64,000 nucleotides of DNA from Levilactobacillus bambusae (GCF_003124125.1 NZ_QCXQ01000006.1:117066-181065); one strand, 5' to 3'; counted from the first letter of the stretch, positions 49,998-58,543 are shown. Translations and numbers: made by a program. The notes: generated from the sequence alone by a model not told the origin.

Positions 49998-50016
49998 CGG
50001 CTTTCTTGGCTTTTTT
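49988..50016 (+). terminator. Terminator after the regulator gene
   Basis: AGCCAA pairs with TTGGCT over a 10-base loop, followed by TTTTTT. It overlaps the regulator's last codons. Confidence 0.7.
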
Positions 50017-50022
50017 GTTTAA

Positions 50023-50034
50023 ATGTTTAAACAT
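50023..50034. promoter_or_regulatory. Operator copy 2, before the oxidoreductase gene
   Basis: ATGTTTAAACAT, a perfect 12-bp palindrome 25 bases before the ATG, sharing TGTTTAAACA with copy 1. It implies shared control by the ArsR-type protein and a separate promoter for the oxidoreductase. Confidence 0.65.
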
Positions 50035-50058
50035 ACAAACTAAATTGGAGGCTTTTTT

Positions 50059-51273
50059 ATGTCAGTTAATCCATTATTTACCCCACTAACCTTACAGAAC
50101 GGAACCACCCTTAAGAATCGATTCGTTAAACCTGCGATGAGCGAGGAAATGGGGGATAAACGGTTTCGGCCGACCAAGGACCTAGTTAATCTTTACCGCC
50201 AATGGGCTCAGGGTGGAACGGGATTATTAATTACCGGTAACGTGATGGTGGACTCCCGGGCCCGCGGAGAAATGGGCAACGTTGTGGTGGAAGATGACCG
50301 GGATTTGGACCGTTTGCGGGCCTGGGCAGCCGCAGGAACCGAAAATCAGACGCAACTTTGGATGCAGTTAAATCATCCGGGCAAGCAATCACCGAAAACC
50401 ATGAGTGTCGAACCTGTCGCTCCCAGTGCCATCCCGTTAGAAGGGGATAACGCCTTTGCCTTTAATCCGCCACGGGCACTGACGGTCTTAGAAATTCAAG
50501 ATATTGTGACCCGGTTTGCTCGGGCAGCGGGCGTTGCCAAACGGGCGGGATTTACGGGGGTAGAAATTCATGCGGCCCACGGTTACCTGCTCAATCAATT
50601 CCTATCGCCCCATGACAATCAGCGGCATGACGAATACGGTGGCAGTTTGGAAAACCGGATGCGGATTCTAGTGGAAATTTATTCAGCGGTTCGGCAGACA
50701 GTCGGAGCTGCTTTTCCCGTGGGCTTTAAGATTAACTCCTCGGATTTTCGGCCGGATGGACTGACTGAATCCGATTCACTCCAGGTTATTCAGAGGATGG
50801 CCGAGCTCGGGGTCGACCTCATTGAAATCTCCGGGGGAAACTATGAAAACCCTCGGATGCAGAGTACGGGTAACGGGGCATTCTTTATTGATTACGCCGC
50901 AAAGGTAAAGCGGATAGTGAACGTTCCCGTCTGTGTGACGGGTGGGTTCCGGAGTATGACGGGAATGGTCGAAGCGGTTGACCGCAATCAAACGAACTTG
51001 ATCGGGTTAGCCCGGCCGTTAGCGTTAATTCCTGACTTACCCAATCAAATTCAGCAGGGTCAGTTTGACCACCTGCAATTGGAACATTTAACCACCGGAG
51101 TTAAGTTGTTGGATAAAAAACTCGGATCCCTGATCGGGTTAAGTTATTATCAGGCGGCTCTGCATCGGATTGCGACTGGGCGCCCAGTTAAACGGACGAA
51201 GAACGCCTGGTATCCATTGGGCTATGCGTTTAAAACTCAAGGTTTAGCCATGTTTATGCCGGACCGGGCCTAG
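50059..51273 (+). CDS. NADH:flavin oxidoreductase, old yellow enzyme family
   Basis: A 404-residue FMN-dependent ene-reductase. The catalytic HAAHGYLLNQFLSP motif is near 171-184, GGSLENRMR near 194-202 and the FMN phosphate loop TGGFRSMTGM near 294-303. It would reduce alpha,beta-unsaturated carbonyls or toxic electrophiles with NAD(P)H. GGAGG precedes the ATG. Regulation by the adjacent ArsR-type protein is inferred from matching operators, as in reactive-electrophile responses of other bacteria. Confidence 0.9.
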   Translation: MSVNPLFTPLTLQNGTTLKNRFVKPAMSEEMGDKRFRPTKDLVNLYRQWAQGGTGLLITGNVMVDSRARGEMGNVVVEDDRDLDRLRAWAAAGTENQTQLWMQLNHPGKQSPKTMSVEPVAPSAIPLEGDNAFAFNPPRALTVLEIQDIVTRFARAAGVAKRAGFTGVEIHAAHGYLLNQFLSPHDNQRHDEYGGSLENRMRILVEIYSAVRQTVGAAFPVGFKINSSDFRPDGLTESDSLQVIQRMAELGVDLIEISGGNYENPRMQSTGNGAFFIDYAAKVKRIVNVPVCVTGGFRSMTGMVEAVDRNQTNLIGLARPLALIPDLPNQIQQGQFDHLQLEHLTTGVKLLDKKLGSLIGLSYYQAALHRIATGRPVKRTKNAWYPLGYAFKTQGLAMFMPDRA

Positions 51274-51305
51274 ATAGCTGGCCCCAACAACTAATCAACT
51301 TAACG

Positions 51306-51350
51306 AAGACTCAACGGGGCCCAAACTTAATGGAACCGGTGAGTCTTTTA
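51306..51350 (+). terminator. Terminator after the oxidoreductase gene
   Basis: AAGACTCA (51306-51313) pairs with TGAGTCTT (51340-51347) plus CCGG-like inner pairing; T-rich after. Confidence 0.75.
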
Positions 51351-51557
51351 TTGTGTCAAGGAGGGGTTAGCCAGTGCTTATGTTTGAGTTCGCAGAATAG
51401 AGGGCTATACTTAAACCGGATAGTGATAAGAGAGTCATAACGTTTGCAGTAGGAAAAATGGTTGCGGGTTGAAGACCGATAGATTGAGATGGTTTTTGGT
51501 TGGATACCGGCAGACAGCGGGTGTTAAAAATTCTTCCCCAAGGTGGGGTTTTGGATT

Positions 51558-51586
51558 GCTAAAATGTATCTATCGGGATATACTAT
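51558..51586 (+). promoter_or_regulatory. mazEF promoter with direct repeat
   Basis: TTGCTA, 17-base spacer and TATACT. The -10 is flanked by two CTATCGG repeats (about 51571-51591), a possible MazE or MazEF autoregulation site. Confidence 0.55.
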
Positions 51587-51614
51587 CGGCGGTAAATAGA
51601 TGAGGAGGGACACG

Positions 51615-51884
51615 ATGACAATTACGACCATTTCAAAGTGGGGGAACTCTAAGGGAATTCACCTCCCCAAAAAACAGTTGGAACAAATTGGGATCTTTGA
51701 AGAACGACAGCAGGTCACCATTAGTGTTGAGGGAAATCGGATTGTGATTGAAAAATATGAAGAACAATCACCCCTTGCAAAACGATTTTCAGGGTTTGAT
51801 CTGGATCAGTACTTTGCCCAGTTTGATGCGAATGAGTCGCTCGAGTTTGACGCGGGCCAACCACAGGGACGTGAGCAGATTTAG
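51615..51884 (+). CDS. mazE: MazE/AbrB-type antitoxin
   Basis: An 89-residue antitoxin with an N-terminal AbrB/MazE swapped-hairpin DNA-binding domain (SKWGNSKGIHLPKKQLEQIG, about 6-25) and an acidic C-terminal tail that would bind and block the toxin. ATG 51615 follows GAGGAGG; a start at 51600 would precede the SD. The toxin gene starts 13 bases downstream. The pair is probably autoregulated. Confidence 0.9.
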   Translation: MTITTISKWGNSKGIHLPKKQLEQIGIFEERQQVTISVEGNRIVIEKYEEQSPLAKRFSGFDLDQYFAQFDANESLEFDAGQPQGREQI

Positions 51885-51896
51885 GGGGGATGTCAG

Positions 51897-52232
51897 GTGG
51901 ACAAAGTAATGTACCATCAGGGGGATATTGTCCTTGCTGATTTAAGCCCGGTTGTGGGTCACGAACAAAATGGTTATCGGCCTTTACTGATCGTATCAAG
52001 TAATGATTTTAATGAGTTTACTCGGCTGGTTAAAATCGTACCAATTACCACCACGAACAACGGGTTTCCACTGCATTTAGCATTACCAGAGCACCTTAAA
52101 GTTCACGGATTTATTATGACCGAACATGAACGAACGCTGGATCTTAACCAACGACCCAACCGAAAAGTTGAGGAGTGCCCTGAAGAAACATTAAGCCAGG
52201 CATTAGATATGATTTTTGACACATATAAGTAA
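51897..52232 (+). CDS. mazF: MazF/PemK-type mRNA interferase toxin
   Basis: A 111-residue endoribonuclease that cleaves single-stranded RNA at short sites. Family marks are GDIVLADLSPVVGHEQNGYRP (about 8-27), LIVSSNDFN and VPITTTNNGFPLHLAL. GTG 51897 is used after GGGGGGAT; ATG 51909 is the alternative. Stress or protease loss of MazE would release it. A strong terminator follows, overlapping the neighbouring gene. Confidence 0.92.
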   Translation: MDKVMYHQGDIVLADLSPVVGHEQNGYRPLLIVSSNDFNEFTRLVKIVPITTTNNGFPLHLALPEHLKVHGFIMTEHERTLDLNQRPNRKVEECPEETLSQALDMIFDTYK

Positions 52233-52234
52233 CT

Positions 52235-52279
52235 AAAAAGCCGAAGGACAGCGAATGAGCTAGTCCCTCGGCTTTTTTT
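52235..52279. terminator. Bidirectional terminator overlapping the K+ channel 3' end
   Basis: AAAAAGCCGA-GGAC pairs with GTCC-TCGGCTTTTTTT. The right arm lies inside the last codons and stop (52260-52262) of the minus-strand channel gene, so terminator and coding sequence share bases. Confidence 0.88.
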
Positions 52280-53018
52280 GGGCCGAATTCTGAAGTTGAT
52301 CTGAAAGATGATCTAACTTTTGCTGAAGCTGGTGGTTTTCTTTATGTAGCTGGGCAATCTCGTTTTGAACCCGATTTAATTGCTGAGAATCCTGCTGGTT
52401 AGCGGCAAAAAAGGTTGTCAGCGTACTGGTTAACATCCCGACAAACCCGACGCCAACGAGCATGAGGAAGATGGCAATCACTTTCCCAGCGTGGGTATGA
52501 GGTGCCACATCACCATAGCCCACCGTTGTGGCAGTTGTTAAGGCCCACCAAATGGCTTCGCCAAAGGAAATATTTTCGGCCATGGAAAAGAAGGCGGATG
52601 CCAGCAGGATAATGACAATGCTGGCGTACATTAAGTAGAGAAATCCGTTGGTTTTTAAAAAGGAATAGAGCTTTTCCCGAATTTTTACAATCACTCCCGC
52701 CAACCGAATTAAGCGGGCAATCCTGACCAGCCGAATGACCCGGGCAAACCGGAAGAGCGAAAATAGGTAGTTAACTGGGATGATTGCTAGGAGGTCCAAC
52801 ACGTGGGTTTTAACGTACTGACGCTTATTTTTAGCTAGCCAAAGGCCGCCAAAGTAATCAATGGTGAAGACCGCCCAGATGAGGTTGTCAATGGTGTCAA
52901 AGGGGGCGGTGTTGAGTGGGATTTGTTCGGCAAATTCATAGAGGGTCAACCCGGTTGAAATTATCGCGAGGGTGATGATAAACATGTCGTATGTAGAACG
53001 CAGGGCCGAATTTTTCAT
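52260..53018 (-). CDS. Voltage-gated potassium channel (Kv-like)
   Basis: A 252-residue six-helix ion channel. The S4 voltage sensor has regularly spaced Arg (RFARVIRLVRIARLIRL, about 92-108), the selectivity filter TVGYGD lies near 165-170, and the C-terminal coiled coil (about 205-250) would hold the tetramer together. ATG 53018 follows AAAGGAG. It is convergent with mazF and downstream of the HAD gene on the same strand with a 40-base gap, so a shared transcript is possible. Confidence 0.93.
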   Translation of the reverse strand: MKNSALRSTYDMFIITLAIISTGLTLYEFAEQIPLNTAPFDTIDNLIWAVFTIDYFGGLWLAKNKRQYVKTHVLDLLAIIPVNYLFSLFRFARVIRLVRIARLIRLAGVIVKIREKLYSFLKTNGFLYLMYASIVIILLASAFFSMAENISFGEAIWWALTTATTVGYGDVAPHTHAGKVIAIFLMLVGVGFVGMLTSTLTTFFAANQQDSQQLNRVQNEIAQLHKENHQLQQKLDHLSDQLQNSAQKKPRD

Positions 53019-53081
53019 GTGAACTCCTTTAATAAACAAACGTTAAACTCCTATTAGTATAACAGTTTAACGTGAATATAA

Positions 53082-53867
53082 TTAAGGAATCAGATCAAAA
53101 TGGCGTAGGCCGTTCACAATTCCATGGTTGGTATTCGCCGTTGTCTGATACTCGGCGTGGGGAACAACGTGGGGGAGTGCGTTACCCATGGCAACCGCAT
53201 GGTCAACAAAATCTAACATGGGAATGTCATTATTGCCATCGCCGAATGCGTACGTTGGGATTCCCTCAAAGTGGCCCGCTTTAATGAGTTCTTGAATCCC
53301 AGTCTGCTTGGAGACACCGTAGTTCACAATATCCATGCTGGACGGTGTGTTGCGGTAAAAGGTCAGCTCATGGGTGGATTCAAAATGCTGCCGGTAAAGA
53401 TCATCGTGCTCCGGTAATGTTTGAACGACCATCATGTAGACGGGATTGGTTTTCCAAAAGTCGGGATCCGGTAAAACGACCAACATGTTAACGAAGTTGT
53501 AGGCATCCACCAAGGTCTTAGTCAGGTGATCGGCTCGACCTTCCACATCGTTCAGCATGGTAAAGGTATCGCCCTGTTCGTTAACAAACTTTTGGAACAG
53601 ATCAATTAATCCAGGTGCGAGCGGGGATGAAAAGGCGGGATGACCGTCAATTTCAACGAAGGCGCCGTTGCCTCCTACGACGGAATTAATGCCAGTAACC
53701 GCCATGATTTCCTTAATTTCAAAAATATTACGTCCCGTGGCAATTACGGGGAGCACATCGTTTGACTTGAGCTGACGCATCGCAGTAGCAACTTCATCAT
53801 CGACGAGCGAATCAGCGTTGAGAAGGGTACTATCCAAGTCGAAAAACGCAAGGGCTTTATAGGTCAT
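53082..53867 (-). CDS. Cof-type HAD phosphatase
   Basis: A 261-residue HAD hydrolase of the Cof/YbiV subfamily, which usually acts on sugar or cofactor phosphates. Motif I is FFDLDSTLL near 8-16, motif II VIATGRN, the Lys of motif III is GVSKQTGI, and motif IV is GDGNND near 215. ATG 53867 follows AAAGGAG; a 21-codon extension is unsupported. TATACT on the minus strand near 53903 is a likely -10. Substrate unknown. Confidence 0.88.
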   Translation of the reverse strand: MTYKALAFFDLDSTLLNADSLVDDEVATAMRQLKSNDVLPVIATGRNIFEIKEIMAVTGINSVVGGNGAFVEIDGHPAFSSPLAPGLIDLFQKFVNEQGDTFTMLNDVEGRADHLTKTLVDAYNFVNMLVVLPDPDFWKTNPVYMMVVQTLPEHDDLYRQHFESTHELTFYRNTPSSMDIVNYGVSKQTGIQELIKAGHFEGIPTYAFGDGNNDIPMLDFVDHAVAMGNALPHVVPHAEYQTTANTNHGIVNGLRHFDLIP

Positions 53868-53948
53868 AGTGAAACTCCTTTCAGTGTTGCAATTCATAAT
53901 ATTAGTATAACATTTTGTGATCGGTTTCAAAAAGGGACGTAAGCATGA

Positions 53949-53977
53949 TTGTAAGCATTCGGGTGTTCCCCTATAAT
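53949..53977 (+). promoter_or_regulatory. Upstream promoter of the two-component operon
   Basis: TTGTAA (53949-53954), 17 bases, TATAAT (53972-53977), the -10 inside a CCCTATAATAGGG palindrome. Confidence 0.6.
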
Positions 53978-53989
53978 AGGGATAGGGTA

Positions 53990-54017
53990 GTCACAAAATC
54001 GTCACAAATCAGTTATC
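53990..54017 (+). promoter_or_regulatory. Pho-box-like direct repeats before the response regulator
   Basis: GTCACA (53990-53995), five bases, GTCACA (54001-54006), five bases, GTTATC (54012-54017): hexamers in an 11-base period, the pattern bound by PhoP/OmpR dimers. A TATGGT at 54033-54038 would give a second, activator-dependent promoter. Confidence 0.5.
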
Positions 54018-54089
54018 GGCTGGATATGTAACTATGGTAGTGTAGACGAATAACTTTGACTTTGTGGGGAAGAAGATGGAGGCACCACG

Positions 54090-54815
54090 ATGAAATTATT
54101 AATGATTGAAGATAATAAGTCCGTCTCACAGATGATGGGAATGTTTTTTAAGAAGGAAGACTGGGATGCATCCTTTGCGTATGACGGTAATGAAGCAATG
54201 GAAATGTTTAATGAAACGCCAACCGAATGGGACATTATCACATTAGACCTCAACTTACCGGGGAAGGATGGCATGCAGGTGAGTTCAGAGATTCGCCAAG
54301 TATCCCCAACTGTCCCCATTATTATGTTAACGGCAAGGGATTCAGAGTCCGACCAGGTTTTGGGGTTAGAAATGGGTGCCGATGATTATGTTACCAAGCC
54401 TTTTAGTCCCATTACCTTAATTGCCCGGATAAAAGCCCTTCACCGCCGGGCTGAACTGAATCCGACTGAACGGCCGGCACGAGCAGCAAATGAAACCCCG
54501 CAGTTTGATATTCAGACGGAACACTTCCAACTGAGTACGAAGACCCGGGAAGCCTACTTAAATGACCAACCGATTGAGGGTTTAACCCCGAAGGAATTTG
54601 ATCTGTTACGGACGTTAGCCCAAAAACCTAAGCAGGTATTCTCAAGGGAACAGTTGTTGCAGCTGGTCTGGGATTATGAATACTATGGCGATGAGCGAAC
54701 GGTTGATGCGCATATCAAGAAGTTGCGCCAAAAGATGGAAAAAGTTGGCCCCCAGGTTATTCAAACGGTTTGGGGCGTTGGTTATAAATTTGATGATAGT
54801 GTGGTCGATGCTTAA
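54090..54815 (+). CDS. OmpR/PhoB-family response regulator
   Basis: A 241-residue regulator: receiver domain 1-120 with phosphoacceptor Asp53 in TLDLNLPG, conserved Thr in MLTARD and Lys in VTKPFSP; then a winged-helix DNA-binding domain (about 135-235, ending VRQTVWGVGYKF-like). GGAGG precedes the ATG. The kinase gene overlaps its stop. Direct repeats in the leader suggest autoregulation. Sequence alone does not fix which stimulus is sensed; a PhoP-like role is one option. Confidence 0.92.
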   Translation: MKLLMIEDNKSVSQMMGMFFKKEDWDASFAYDGNEAMEMFNETPTEWDIITLDLNLPGKDGMQVSSEIRQVSPTVPIIMLTARDSESDQVLGLEMGADDYVTKPFSPITLIARIKALHRRAELNPTERPARAANETPQFDIQTEHFQLSTKTREAYLNDQPIEGLTPKEFDLLRTLAQKPKQVFSREQLLQLVWDYEYYGDERTVDAHIKKLRQKMEKVGPQVIQTVWGVGYKFDDSVVDA

Positions 54816-56290
54816 TGAAGCTGGTTTATCAGCAAATGCTGGGGTTCTTTGCCATCATTATGATTACGTTAGTCCTTCTGGGATTTTCGTACAGTCAGAT
54901 GTCGCGGCGGATGGTTTATACCAACACTTGGGCGCAGTTAGAGCAAACCTCAGATAGTTTAATTGAACAGTCACTAAGAATTAATACGGATGATAACGGT
55001 AAACGGGTCGTTCGGTTTAACACCGAAACGCTGACGAATAATGAAGCGCTCCTACAAAACCAACATACCACCATCACGGTTTTCGATGCCCAAAACGAAG
55101 TCGTTTTTCCGAATAATGTTTATCAACGAAAAATTTCGGCGTCCGATTGGAAAAAACTGCAAAAAAATGAAATTATCCATAAGGTATCTGATACCCACTT
55201 TCGGACCAAGGACGGTCGGACGTCGCCAGCGTTAACCGATGTGTTTAAACCCTATTTTTATAAGGGAAAGCTGGTGGCCGTTGTTCGGATCGGCTCTTGG
55301 ATCTCTAACATTCAGACTAATATTAATCAGATGAACCGAAACCTCATTAAGGCCCTGTTAATCTCGAGCATTGTGGCGATAGTCTTAAGTTATATCGTTG
55401 CTCGGTATACGACCCAACGGATTAATCGGCTGCGAATTGCCACGAATCGGGTGACGAGGGGCGACTATGATGTTCACATGGTTAGTAAAAACCGGGATGA
55501 GATTGACGACTTAATTAACGATTTCAACGGAATGACGCATGCACTGAAGGAATCACAGGAGGAAATTCAGCGGCAAGAAGAGCGACGAAAGGAATTTATG
55601 GCCAACGCTTCTCACGAAATGCGGACGCCGTTGACGACTCTTAATGGCTTGTTGGAGGGGTTAGCGTACGATGCGATTCCCGAAGAAAGCAAGGCCCAAA
55701 GCATTGATTTAATGCGAAGTGAAACGAACCGTCTGATTCGGTTAGTCAACGAGAACTTAGACTACGAAAAAATCCGGACAAATCAAATTAGTTTGAATTT
55801 GCATGATTTTAATGCGGTTGACGCCCTTGAAAACATTGTTGATCAACTGCAGCAGAAAGCCGCAGATAGTCAGGATCAACTCGTGTTGGAAGCCCCAGAG
55901 GACGTTGAGGTTTACGCTGACTACGACCGGTTTGTTCAGATTATGTTTAATATTACGCAGAATGCCATCCAGTTTACGGAATCGGGAACGATTAAAATTT
56001 CTGCTCAGCGGGGGTACAAGGAGGCAATTTTTAAAGTTGAGGATAACGGGATTGGAATGACACAGGATCAGGTTAAGAATATTTGGGACCGTTACTATAA
56101 AGCCGATCCGTCACGGAAAAACACCAAGTACGGGGAATCCGGGCTCGGTTTATCAATTGTTCATCAACTTGTAACGCTTCATCATGGTAAAATAAACGTA
56201 ACCAGTAAGGAAGGTGTTGGGACTACATTTACGGTGATCTTACCTGATCATCAGCCCACGCCAGAAGCCACTAACTCAGACGAGAAGTAA
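54815..56290 (+). CDS. Membrane sensor histidine kinase
   Basis: A 491-residue kinase with helices at about 8-27 and 178-197, an extracytoplasmic sensor of about 150 residues, HAMP (about 200-250), HisKA with phosphorylated His267 in NASHEMRTP, and a HATPase domain with N, G1 and G2 boxes (ITQNAIQFT, VEDNGIGM, GLGLSIV). ATG overlaps the regulator stop (TAATG), so the pair is coupled. The sensor fold is PAS/Cache-like in layout, as in PhoR- or Ars/Wal-type kinases. A compact terminator follows. Confidence 0.93.
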   Translation: MKLVYQQMLGFFAIIMITLVLLGFSYSQMSRRMVYTNTWAQLEQTSDSLIEQSLRINTDDNGKRVVRFNTETLTNNEALLQNQHTTITVFDAQNEVVFPNNVYQRKISASDWKKLQKNEIIHKVSDTHFRTKDGRTSPALTDVFKPYFYKGKLVAVVRIGSWISNIQTNINQMNRNLIKALLISSIVAIVLSYIVARYTTQRINRLRIATNRVTRGDYDVHMVSKNRDEIDDLINDFNGMTHALKESQEEIQRQEERRKEFMANASHEMRTPLTTLNGLLEGLAYDAIPEESKAQSIDLMRSETNRLIRLVNENLDYEKIRTNQISLNLHDFNAVDALENIVDQLQQKAADSQDQLVLEAPEDVEVYADYDRFVQIMFNITQNAIQFTESGTIKISAQRGYKEAIFKVEDNGIGMTQDQVKNIWDRYYKADPSRKNTKYGESGLGLSIVHQLVTLHHGKINVTSKEGVGTTFTVILPDHQPTPEATNSDEK

Positions 56291-56316
56291 ACGCCGGGAA
56301 ATTCCCGGCGTTTTTA
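56289..56316 (+). terminator. Terminator after the kinase gene
   Basis: AACGCCGGGA and TCCCGGCGTT arms with a minimal loop, followed by TTTTA. Confidence 0.9.
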
Positions 56317-56340
56317 GCCGATTTTATTTAGGAGGAAATT

Positions 56341-57480
56341 ATGAAGACAGTTCAAATTACCGGAAAAGCCGTCAAAAAATTTGAGGATGGGTACCCTCAG
56401 TTAGCAATGACCGACCTTGAAAATCCAGCCGATTTTCAAGACGGGGAATGGGTTCAATTAGAAAGCCACGGTCACTTTGTTGCCATTGCTTATTTTGCCA
56501 AGGAACGGAAGGGTGCGGGGTGGATCTTTACGCTGCATGAAAACGAAAGGATCGACGACCGGTTCTTTGCCAGCCTGTTTAGAGGTGCCATGGCCCGGCG
56601 GCGTCATTTAGCCGATTTAGAAGCTTATTGCTGGTTCAATGGAGCCGGAGATGGCCTCGGGGGCCTTACCATTGATAAATACTTGAATGCCTACCTCTTC
56701 AAGTTTGATAATCGAGCCCTCTTCTTGCAGCGCGACTTAATTATTGAGGGTTTTAACGAAGTGATGGCCTCTGATATTGCGTTAATTGTCAGCTTCAACG
56801 GGAACCAGGAATTAGTCATGGGATCGGAAGATGAACTGCCAAAACTCGTTCATGAAAACGAAGTTGTATTTCCCATCAACTTAATGAAGGGACAAGATTT
56901 AGGGTTAGAGTTCCGGGACGTCCGGGAAATGGTTAAGCCCATGGCTCCACAGAAAAGTGTCCTCAACGTTTTTGATGCCGAAACGGGACTGATTCCTGTT
57001 GCTATGGTAGGCGATGCCACTAACGCTGTAACGGTGGATCCCGCTGCTCGGGCCACTAAGATTACACAGGAACAATTACTAGCTAATAATGCCGACCAGG
57101 CACCCGTGGAAATTCGGACGATGGACGTTGAAAATTATTTGGATTATGCTATCAAACATCACCTCACGTTTGATTTAGTGACGGTTAATCCACCAAATTT
57201 TATTCGCGGAAAGAAGCGTGAATTTCGGTTAACCAAAGATTTAGTTTCCCTAATGGAACAAATTTTTAGTGTCGTCGCCCCAGGTACCAAAATTATTTTG
57301 AGTATTACTTCACCAAGTTTTTCCATGAAACGGTTACGGAAAGAAGTGAACGAGGCAGTTGCAAACAGCGGGATTCAGGCGAGTGTTGAAAACACTTTCA
57401 GTGCCCCGGATGATTTTCCCGTAAATCGTTCACAACAACATTCTGAAGCAATTAAGGGAATTATTCTAACAATCCATTAA
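56341..57480 (+). CDS. RlmI/YwbD-like methyltransferase, diverged
   Basis: A 379-residue protein with the domain order of RlmI-type 23S rRNA cytosine methyltransferases: PUA-like N-terminus (1-75), a central domain, then a Rossmann fold (about 195-379). Typical members have a Gly-rich SAM loop (YTGGF-like) and DPPxF; here the loop reads VFDAETGLIP and the catalytic motif NPPNF. As in other Firmicutes homologues the RlmI Cys is missing (ILSITSPSF). RNA methyltransferase activity is therefore doubtful. GGAGG precedes the ATG. Confidence 0.75.
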   Translation: MKTVQITGKAVKKFEDGYPQLAMTDLENPADFQDGEWVQLESHGHFVAIAYFAKERKGAGWIFTLHENERIDDRFFASLFRGAMARRRHLADLEAYCWFNGAGDGLGGLTIDKYLNAYLFKFDNRALFLQRDLIIEGFNEVMASDIALIVSFNGNQELVMGSEDELPKLVHENEVVFPINLMKGQDLGLEFRDVREMVKPMAPQKSVLNVFDAETGLIPVAMVGDATNAVTVDPAARATKITQEQLLANNADQAPVEIRTMDVENYLDYAIKHHLTFDLVTVNPPNFIRGKKREFRLTKDLVSLMEQIFSVVAPGTKIILSITSPSFSMKRLRKEVNEAVANSGIQASVENTFSAPDDFPVNRSQQHSEAIKGIILTIH

Positions 57481-57593
57481 TGATTTGCCTAGACCAATTA
57501 TGACAAAATTGTGAAACAAAGCTTCCCTGAAATTTTGTTTAAATGAAAATGCTTTACTTTTTTCCATGAATAAATTACACTTACTGTGGTTAA

Positions 57594-57607
57594 TAAAAAC
57601 GTTTTCA
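57594..57607 (+). promoter_or_regulatory. cre-like site before the sugar transporter
   Basis: TAAAAACGTTTTCA differs from the cre consensus at one position (A for G at position 2). About 60 bases before the ATG, it suggests CcpA control of the transporter. Flanking DNA is AT-rich and I could not place -35/-10 boxes confidently. Confidence 0.5.
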
Positions 57608-57665
57608 TTAATTCGTTAATTAAAAGTAATGAATTAAAATTCAAAGCAGGAAGAGGCAAAGTGTC

Positions 57666-58538
57666 ATGCAAATTATGTGGATTCTACTGGCATTAATTCC
57701 CGCCATCGGGTTTGGTAGTGTTGGTATCGTGAGTGGTTTAGTTGGTGGGACAACCTACCAACAGACGTTGGGAACAACGACGGGGGCGTTCCTCATTGGG
57801 ATTTTGACCCTGATCGTTTGGCATCCTGAACTAAACGGTAAGATCTGGTTAGTTGGGATCATTTCTGGTCTCTGTTGGACGGTTGGTCAATTTGGTCAGT
57901 TCTCCGCCTTTAAGTACATGGGTGTTTCGAGTGCAATGCCATTTTCAACCGGATTGCAGCTCTTAGGGAACACCTTAGCCGGAGTCTTGCTCTTCTCTGA
58001 ATGGCAGGGAGCTCGGATGTATACCCTGGGGATTTTAGCTCTGTTACTCTTAGTTATCGGGGCCGCCTTAACCTCTAAGCGCAGCCGAGATAACCAAGAG
58101 GTGGATCCAACCCACGACCAAAAAAAGGGTTGGACTTACTTATTGATTTCAACGGTGGGTTACGTTGGTTATACCGTTGTCATTGACCTTGGCAACGTGC
58201 CCGCTAAGTCCGTTATGTTTCCACAATCAATTGGGATGCTGGCCGGAGCGATTTTATTCGTTGTCTTTGCCCGGGAAAGCATTCGCAGTGCCGCTACTTG
58301 GAAGAACATCCTGACCGGGATTGTTTGGGGAATCGGTAACTGTGCCCTGTTCATTGTGATTCCACACCTTGGGTTAGCCGTAACCTACGCCTTCTCACAG
58401 TGTGGGGTAATCATCTCGACGTTCGGTGGGATCTTTATCCTCAACGAACATAAAACCCGGACCGAAATGGCTTACGTCACGATTGGGTGTCTGCTGATTG
58501 TTGTTGGGGCCGTCGCTTTGTCCTTCATTAAAGCTTAA
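57666..58538 (+). CDS. GRP-family sugar transporter (GlcU/RbsU-like)
   Basis: A 290-residue transporter with about ten membrane helices of the glucose/ribose permease family, which takes up sugar by proton symport without phosphorylation. The pattern FGSVGIVSGLVGG near 17-29 and the repeated GxxWxxGQ elements (GLCWTVGQFGQF, WGIGNCALF) are characteristic. AAGAGG lies before the ATG. Position next to pgi and a cre-like site fit non-PTS glucose uptake, but ribose or another sugar is possible. Confidence 0.85.
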   Translation: MQIMWILLALIPAIGFGSVGIVSGLVGGTTYQQTLGTTTGAFLIGILTLIVWHPELNGKIWLVGIISGLCWTVGQFGQFSAFKYMGVSSAMPFSTGLQLLGNTLAGVLLFSEWQGARMYTLGILALLLLVIGAALTSKRSRDNQEVDPTHDQKKGWTYLLISTVGYVGYTVVIDLGNVPAKSVMFPQSIGMLAGAILFVVFARESIRSAATWKNILTGIVWGIGNCALFIVIPHLGLAVTYAFSQCGVIISTFGGIFILNEHKTRTEMAYVTIGCLLIVVGAVALSFIKA

Positions 58539-58543
58539 ATAAG

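Larger units (their letters stand above)
51274..51614. other. Intergenic stretch before mazE
   Basis: Contains the terminator for the oxidoreductase (51306-51350), a short CCCCA/TGGGG hairpin with T4 near 51535-51552, and the mazE promoter. No gene or named RNA is visible between 51351 and 51530. Confidence 0.5.
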
